Source: JBAXBF01 sp034429745 (GTDB taxonomy: Bacteria > Chloroflexota > Anaerolineae > Anaerolineales > DRKV01). Taken from it: a stretch of DNA of 6,708 nt. Below the pieces are notes generated by a model. The model did no database searches. It saw only the letters and a program-made list of their open reading frames with translations, and had not been told where the DNA came from. The translations under genes were made by a program, and so were the position numbers. Shown one piece after another: positions 1 to 3,709 of the stretch. Within the stretch, counting starts at the first letter, position 1. Every line of letters starts with the position of its first letter. The stretch covers positions 1-6,708 of the forward strand of contig DAOUFY010000160.1 of NCBI GenBank assembly GCA_034429745.1, in the 5' to 3' direction.

Positions 1-41
1 TCCTCACCTGAAGGACGATAAAGATATAATCATGAAGCGGT

Positions 42-70
42 TTGACATTAATAATTTATTCTTCTGTAAT
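42..70 (+). promoter_or_regulatory. Sigma-70-type promoter of the restriction-modification cassette
   Basis: A perfect -35 hexamer TTGACA (42-47) is followed, after exactly 17 bp, by TGTAAT (65-70), a 5/6 match to the -10 consensus. Transcription would start near 77 and leave a leader of about 50 nt before the ATG at 129. A second TATAAT (88-93) lies downstream but has no acceptable -35. No C-box-like inverted repeat characteristic of C-protein-controlled restriction-modification systems was seen here. The promoter assignment is inferred from sequence match only. Confidence 0.6.
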
Positions 71-128
71 TAAGAGGTTAATGCAAGTATAATAATATAA
101 GGCAAGTCAACCCAAACAGGATAGAACC

Positions 129-911
129 ATGAACTATTGGACAGAGTTAAGTATCGAATTTGCTGACCAGAGAAATTATCTCGATGAGTTATTTAGAGTA
201 TATCCCACCATTCCTGAAGGAATTAGAGAAATTGATATAGATAAATGGCAGGTGATTGAAACATCTTTTAATAACAGAGATGATATATCGCTATTAAGGA
301 ACTTGCTTGATCTACCGTTATTTCCAATAAAAGACTCTTATGTCTCTTATCTTAAAAGAGACCGATCAGCAATAGAAAGAAATCCAGAAACCATAAAACG
401 TTTATGCAGTAGGCTTTATCAAATAGGATTGAAAGAGATATTCGAGAAAGTTTCTGAACCAAAAGAGACAAATCGGCAAATCGGCCCATTATTCAGACGC
501 TGGCTGCTAAAAGGAGAATTGGGATTGCCACTGCTTGATGTTGAAGAATTTACTAAGTCAAATGGCAACGCAATCCTAAACAGTACTGATGCAGGCCTAA
601 TGTTATTTGCAAGAGAACATCTAGGTTATCAAGGAGATAAAGGCTTGGATCTAGTTGTAAGAATACACAACAAGTATGTAATAGGTGAAGCTAAATTTCT
701 AACTGATTTCGGAGGACATCAAAATGCCCAATTTGAGGACGCAAAGAATTTGTTAAGAGATAAAACCGCAAATGCAATCAAAATCGCCGTCATGGATGGT
801 GTTTTATATATTAGAGGTAGAAGCAAAATGTATAAATATTTAATTACTCATAGGGAAGAATATAACATTTTAAGTAGCTTGCTACTTCGAGAATTCCTAT
901 ATCAGATTTAG
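129..911 (+). CDS. Probable type II restriction endonuclease (PD-(D/E)XK fold)
   Basis: This 260-aa protein is predicted to cleave DNA at the site protected by the methyltransferase encoded next to it. The visible catalytic signature is an aspartate in KGLD (D174), then a hydrophobic strand, then G-E-A-K with E187 and K189. This D-x12-E-x-K layout fits the PD-(D/E)XK nuclease core. A conserved-looking stretch, FLTDFGGHQNAQ (190-201), follows directly, and the C-terminus ends in a hydrophobic helix (LLLREFLY). The N-terminal half is charged and helical and has no motif I can name; it may carry DNA recognition. The ATG at 129 has a weak AGG-type Shine-Dalgarno about 8 nt upstream. The pattern recalls Tsp45I-type endonucleases from memory, which is unverified. 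The adjacent cognate-type methyltransferase supports the role. The recognition sequence cannot be read from the protein. The gene appears intact, with no frameshift. Confidence 0.8.
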   Translation: MNYWTELSIEFADQRNYLDELFRVYPTIPEGIREIDIDKWQVIETSFNNRDDISLLRNLLDLPLFPIKDSYVSYLKRDRSAIERNPETIKRLCSRLYQIGLKEIFEKVSEPKETNRQIGPLFRRWLLKGELGLPLLDVEEFTKSNGNAILNSTDAGLMLFAREHLGYQGDKGLDLVVRIHNKYVIGEAKFLTDFGGHQNAQFEDAKNLLRDKTANAIKIAVMDGVLYIRGRSKMYKYLITHREEYNILSSLLLREFLYQI

Positions 912-961
912 TTTTCGTTGTCCATAAAAACTTTTTTATCGACATCAGTGATACCAGTAAT

Positions 962-2068
962 ATGTACCTACATTACCCTAGCAAAAAATCTGTAGAAGAA
1001 ATCATTAATTCTACTAAATCAGTAAAATTCTCCGCAGAATTTTCTGATGATGAAAATCTTTTAATAATCGGTGAAAATCTCCGAGTATTGAAAACCTTAC
1101 TAGATAAGGGTTATGGAGGAAAGATAGACCTTGTTTACATTGATCCACCATTTGCCACAAAAAATATCTTTCGTTCAAGCAACGACAGATCCGCCACTAT
1201 TAGCAGTAGCCACACTGATGACATTGCTTATACAGATGACATAGTTGGCTCCGAATATATTGAATTTCTAAGAGAACGTTTGATTATGATTAGAGAACTT
1301 ATGAGTGATAGATCATCAATTTATTTACATATTGATTACAAGATTGGCCATTATGTCAAAGTGATGATGGACGAGATTTTTGGTATAACAAATTTTAGGA
1401 ATGACATCGCTCGTATTAAATGCAATCCTAAAAACTTTAAGCGAAAAGGTTATGGAAATATAAAAGATTTAATTCTCTTTTATACAAAAACCGATGATTT
1501 CATCTGGAATGAACCAATGGTACAAAGGACAGATGATGAAGTGGAACGTTTATTCAAAAAAATTGATAAGGATGGTAGAAGATACACAACTACACCATTA
1601 CACGCACCGGGTGAAACAAAAAATGGGGTAACTGGTCAGATGTGGAGAGGAAAATATCCACCAAAGGGTAGGCACTGGAGATACGATCCAAAAGTACTCG
1701 ACGAATTAGATAGTCAAGGTCTAATAGAATGGTCAAAAACTGGTGTCCCAAGAAAGATAATCTTTGCAGATGAGTTATTTCTAAAGCGAATGCAGGATAT
1801 ATGGGAATTTAAAGATCCACAAAATCCTGAATATCCAACACAAAAAAATCTTGAGCTACTAGAGACAATCATAAAGACGTCATCAAATCAGGATTCAATT
1901 GTACTTGATTGTTTTTGTGGCTCCGGAACAACATTAGTTGCAGCAGACATACTTGAACGGAGGTGGATAGGAGTTGACTGTTCTAAAAAAGCTATAACAA
2001 TTGCTATCAAAAGACTAGAAAATCAAGGTTTCTTTTCAAGATTTAAATGTGTTGAAACTCACGAATAA
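962..2068 (+). CDS. DNA amino-methyltransferase, beta class (N6-adenine or N4-cytosine), type II modification enzyme
   Basis: This 368-aa enzyme transfers a methyl group from S-adenosylmethionine to an exocyclic base amine, protecting host DNA from the neighbouring nuclease. Catalytic motif IV, VYIDPPF (58-64), comes first. The SAM-binding part comes last: YPTQKNLELLETII (motif X, 291-304), LDCFCGSGTT (motif I, about 315-324) and RRWIGVD (about 333-339). Motif IV before motif I defines the beta class (N6_N4_Mtase family, PF01555). DPPF favours N6-adenine, though N4-cytosine is not excluded. The middle part (about 205-285, including APGETKNG, GRHWRY and GLIEWSK...PRK) matches blocks common in this enzyme class and should contain the target-recognition region. 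The ATG at 962 is the first usable start: the frame is open back to 878 but has no ATG, GTG or TTG there. No Shine-Dalgarno is visible. It lies 50 bp after the endonuclease gene on the same strand, so cotranscription is likely. Confidence 0.9.
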   Translation: MYLHYPSKKSVEEIINSTKSVKFSAEFSDDENLLIIGENLRVLKTLLDKGYGGKIDLVYIDPPFATKNIFRSSNDRSATISSSHTDDIAYTDDIVGSEYIEFLRERLIMIRELMSDRSSIYLHIDYKIGHYVKVMMDEIFGITNFRNDIARIKCNPKNFKRKGYGNIKDLILFYTKTDDFIWNEPMVQRTDDEVERLFKKIDKDGRRYTTTPLHAPGETKNGVTGQMWRGKYPPKGRHWRYDPKVLDELDSQGLIEWSKTGVPRKIIFADELFLKRMQDIWEFKDPQNPEYPTQKNLELLETIIKTSSNQDSIVLDCFCGSGTTLVAADILERRWIGVDCSKKAITIAIKRLENQGFFSRFKCVETHE

Positions 2069-2085
2069 TCCGATGTCCTATTTAC

Positions 2086-2113
2086 TTGCATTACGGACTA
2101 ATTAAACTATATA
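2086..2113 (+). promoter_or_regulatory. Possible promoter for the chrA-like gene
   Basis: TTGCAT (2086-2091) is spaced 16 bp from TATATA (2108-2113), with an overlapping TATAAG (2110-2115) at 18 bp. This lies just after the methyltransferase stop and 39 bp before the preferred ATG. The region is very A/T-rich, so -10-like matches are expected by chance. If real, the TTG at 2086 is part of a -35 box rather than a start codon. Confidence 0.3.
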
Positions 2114-2151
2114 AGTCATATAAGATTAATTTATCAAAAATAATAATTGAA

Positions 2152-3393
2152 ATGACAAGTTCAACGTTGCCTTCCTTGACCAATAAAGTGCAAGAAGAAG
2201 CCACAATAAAACTATCTTCAGTGTCTCTTTTGACGATTTTTTTAGCATATCTTCAAGTGGGATTAACCGCCTTTAATATGGCAATTCTTCAGAAGCTGAA
2301 AATGCTTTTAATCAAAAATCGTTGGTTAAGTGAAGAGGAAATGAATGAAGGATTAGCCATGGTTCAACTTTATCCTGGACCTATTATGGTAGATTTTACC
2401 GCTTATGTGGGTTACAAGCTTCGTGGTGTGGCGGGTGCCATTTTGGCAACGATTGGATTCATTTTACCTTCCTTTGTTTTGATGTCGATTCTCTCTGCTA
2501 TATATTTTGCTGTGGGCTCGTTGCCATGGGTACACCCTTTATTTTTAGGTCTCGAAGCTCTGGTGGTAGGTATTTTGTTTAATGTAACCTTGGAAATGGG
2601 TGGTCGCAACATACAGCAGCCTATTCAGGCAGTAATTATGTTTTTGGCATTTACTGCGCTGCTATTTAAATTCAATGCTGTGTTGATTGTATTGGCGGCT
2701 TTGGTGATTGGAGCATTGCTGATCCGTCCTAGTTCAAATAAAAATGCGTTTGCAGGACAATCTGCACTTAAGGCGGAACCTTTTTCGTGGAAACGTTGGG
2801 TAGGAATAGGCGGTGTAACGTTTTTTATCTTAACAGTGGTAGCTTGGACGTGGACTCTCAAGTCAGAGATTGGTCAATTGGCTTTATCTTTGTTTAAGAT
2901 CGGATCCGTAGCTTTTGGCAATGGATCAGCAATTATTCCGCTCATTCAAGCTGAAGTGGTAGAAACACATTCTTGGCTGACGATGAATCAGTTTGCGGAT
3001 GGAGTTGCATTAGGACAAATCACTCCGGGCCCATTCTTAATTACTGCTACTTTCATTGGTTATAAAATGGCTGGCTTTTGGGGCGGATTATTGGCTACCT
3101 TTGCAATCTTTTCTCCATCATTTGCAATGACGTTGGTATTCACAGAGATTTTCAGCCATCTACGCAACTTGCAATCCGTTCGTGGTGCTTTAGCGGGTGT
3201 GATGGCTTCTTTTGTGGGGTTGCTCGCGGTAGTTGTGCTGCAAATTGGAACTGTTGCGCTAACAACGCCGGCAGCATTAGCATTGGCAATGGCTGCCTTT
3301 ATAAGTGTACGCTACTTTAAAGTTGATATATTTTGGGTTTTCCTCGGTGGGATGGCGCTTTGGGGAAGTTTGATGGCTTTTAATTTACTATAA
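2152..3393 (+). CDS. chrA: Chromate transporter family (CHR/ChrA) inner-membrane protein, two-domain form
   Basis: This 413-aa polytopic membrane protein belongs to the family that exports chromate, although many members have untested substrates. It contains the duplicated CHR domain. The N-half has VGLTAF (36-41), RWLSEEE (58-64), QLYPGP (72-77) and GFILPSF (102-108). The C-half has the equivalents KIGSVAFGNGSAIIPL (249-264), HSWLT (273-277), GQITPGP (288-294) and FSPSF (320-324). A hydrophilic linker (about 192-215) joins them. About ten hydrophobic segments fit the usual size of about 400 aa. The N-half lacks the GG(P) that usually follows the TAF motif. The same frame opens at a TTG (2086) adding 22 residues, but ATG 2152 is preferred because the family's first domain begins about 20 residues later. 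Neither start has a good Shine-Dalgarno. By eye, the codon use is less A-rich than in the two genes upstream. No chrB-like regulator is present. Residue numbers count from ATG 2152. Confidence 0.88.
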   Translation: MTSSTLPSLTNKVQEEATIKLSSVSLLTIFLAYLQVGLTAFNMAILQKLKMLLIKNRWLSEEEMNEGLAMVQLYPGPIMVDFTAYVGYKLRGVAGAILATIGFILPSFVLMSILSAIYFAVGSLPWVHPLFLGLEALVVGILFNVTLEMGGRNIQQPIQAVIMFLAFTALLFKFNAVLIVLAALVIGALLIRPSSNKNAFAGQSALKAEPFSWKRWVGIGGVTFFILTVVAWTWTLKSEIGQLALSLFKIGSVAFGNGSAIIPLIQAEVVETHSWLTMNQFADGVALGQITPGPFLITATFIGYKMAGFWGGLLATFAIFSPSFAMTLVFTEIFSHLRNLQSVRGALAGVMASFVGLLAVVVLQIGTVALTTPAALALAMAAFISVRYFKVDIFWVFLGGMALWGSLMAFNLL

Positions 3394-3426
3394 CGATATC
3401 CTTCACAAAGTGCATTTTGACCATCA

Positions 3427-3479
3427 CTCCCAACCCCCTCCTAAAATTGGGAGGGAGGCATATCGTCGGTATCTCTCCC
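3427..3479. repeat. C/G-rich palindromic patch, possible REP-like intergenic element
   Basis: Three overlapping pairings are visible. CTCCCAA (3427-3433) pairs with TTGGGAG (3447-3453). CCCTCC (3436-3441) pairs with GGAGGG (3450-3455) as an alternative. A longer imperfect stem runs GGGAGG (3453-3458) to TCTCCC (3474-3479), with an inner stem ATATC (3460-3464) to GGTAT (3468-3472) and a GTC loop. There is no T-tract, so it is not a classical terminator. The C-block/G-block composition differs sharply from its surroundings and resembles dispersed palindromic intergenic repeats, but no second copy lies in this window. Confidence 0.4.
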
Positions 3480-3510
3480 ATAAGAAAGAAAAGAAACGAA
3501 CCCCTACACA

Positions 3511-3540
3511 TGACCTCTTTTATGACATAAGAAGGGGTCA
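3511..3540 (+). terminator. Imperfect hairpin, possible terminator after the chrA-like gene
   Basis: TGACCTCTTTT (3511-3521) pairs with AAGAAGGGGTCA-type sequence (3530-3540) over 11 bp, including two G-T wobbles, with an 8-nt loop. It is followed by the A/T-rich ATTCTATTATTTAT rather than a clean T-run. CCCCT (3501-3505) could compete for the AGGGG of the right arm. It may be a weak terminator or an mRNA-stabilising 3' hairpin for the chrA-like transcript. Confidence 0.4.
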
Positions 3541-3586
3541 ATTCTATTATTTATGAATAATGGCTCAGAATAATTCAAGGGGTATT

Positions 3587-3617
3587 AAAAGGGACAACCT
3601 CCAGATTGTCCCTTTTT
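3587..3617. terminator. Strong rho-independent terminator, probably bidirectional
   Basis: AAAAGGGACAA (3587-3597) and TTGTCCCTTTT (3606-3616) form a perfect 11-bp stem with an 8-nt loop. The right arm runs directly into a five-base T-run (3613-3617), and the left arm begins with four A, so it can act on both strands. It lies about 200 bp past the chrA-like stop and about 90 bp before the next large gene. It therefore most likely separates the two transcription units. Confidence 0.85.
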
Positions 3618-3637
3618 GATTTAAGAAGAGGATTTTA

Positions 3638-3685
3638 ATGGCATGGTATTTGCAACAAAAATGCAAACTGACTCACCCATATTGA
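3638..3685 (+). CDS. Possible 15-residue leader peptide ORF
   Basis: ATG at 3638 reads MAWYLQQKCKLTHPY then TGA (3683-3685). It is preceded by AAGAGG (3626-3631) with a 6-nt spacer, a better ribosome-binding site than those of the three upstream genes. It lies just after the terminator and is in the same frame as the large gene, 24 nt upstream of that GTG. It has no run of a single regulatory amino acid of the kind seen in classical attenuators. It could be a translated leader that affects the downstream gene, or a chance ORF. No homology is claimed. Confidence 0.3.
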   Translation: MAWYLQQKCKLTHPY

Positions 3686-3688
3686 GAG

Positions 3689-3698
3689 AAAAAAGGTG
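3689..3698 (+). promoter_or_regulatory. Ribosome-binding site setting the GTG start of the large gene
   Basis: An A-run followed by GGTG (3689-3698) resembles the AAAGGTG core and lies 11 nt before the GTG at 3710. This supports GTG 3710 over the in-frame ATG at 3740, which lies inside the hydrophobic core of the signal peptide. The reading frame is closed by TGA at 3683-3685, and GTG 3710 is the first conventional start after it. Confidence 0.55.
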
Positions 3699-3709
3699 TT
3701 TTCATTTAC

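Larger units (their letters stand above)
3394..3709. other. Intergenic region with several hairpins and a terminator
   Basis: This 316-bp stretch separates the chrA-like gene from the large secreted-protein gene. It holds, in order, a C/G-rich palindromic patch (3427-3479), an imperfect hairpin (3511-3540), a strong intrinsic terminator (3587-3617), a possible 15-codon ORF (3638-3685) and the ribosome-binding site of the large gene (3689-3698). No convincing promoter was found between the terminator and the GTG at 3710, and no known riboswitch fold was recognised. Confidence 0.6.

Noticed and set aside
2..73. Open frame entering from the left edge and ending at TAA 71-73 (ends KRFDINNLFFCN)
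   Set aside because: Only 23 codons are visible, with no recognisable family. Another frame ends at TAA 19-21, and the strong promoter overlaps it. An upstream gene end is possible but cannot be assigned.
924..939. ATAAAAA/TTTTTAT palindrome between the endonuclease and methyltransferase genes
   Set aside because: It is pure A/T with only a 2-nt loop, too weak for a terminator. It is best explained by base composition and does not match a known controller box.
2086..2151. TTG-initiated N-terminal extension of the chrA-like protein
   Set aside because: It has no ribosome-binding site, is rich in Lys/Tyr/Ile codons from the AT-rich intergenic DNA, and is longer than the family needs. ATG 2152 is preferred.
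2412..2861. Minus-strand ORFs of 66 and 78 codons inside the chrA-like gene
   Set aside because: They are antisense shadows of a well-supported membrane-protein gene, with no motif or ribosome-binding site.
3078..3320. 80-codon plus-strand ORF overlapping the 3' part of the chrA-like gene
   Set aside because: It is an out-of-frame shadow. The CHR C-terminal domain is clearly in the other frame, and the translation is Cys-rich and low in plausibility.
3415..3447. TTGACC...TAAAAT as a promoter after the chrA-like gene
   Set aside because: The spacer is 19 bp, the -10 lies inside the palindromic patch, and the strong terminator downstream would stop any transcript before the next gene.
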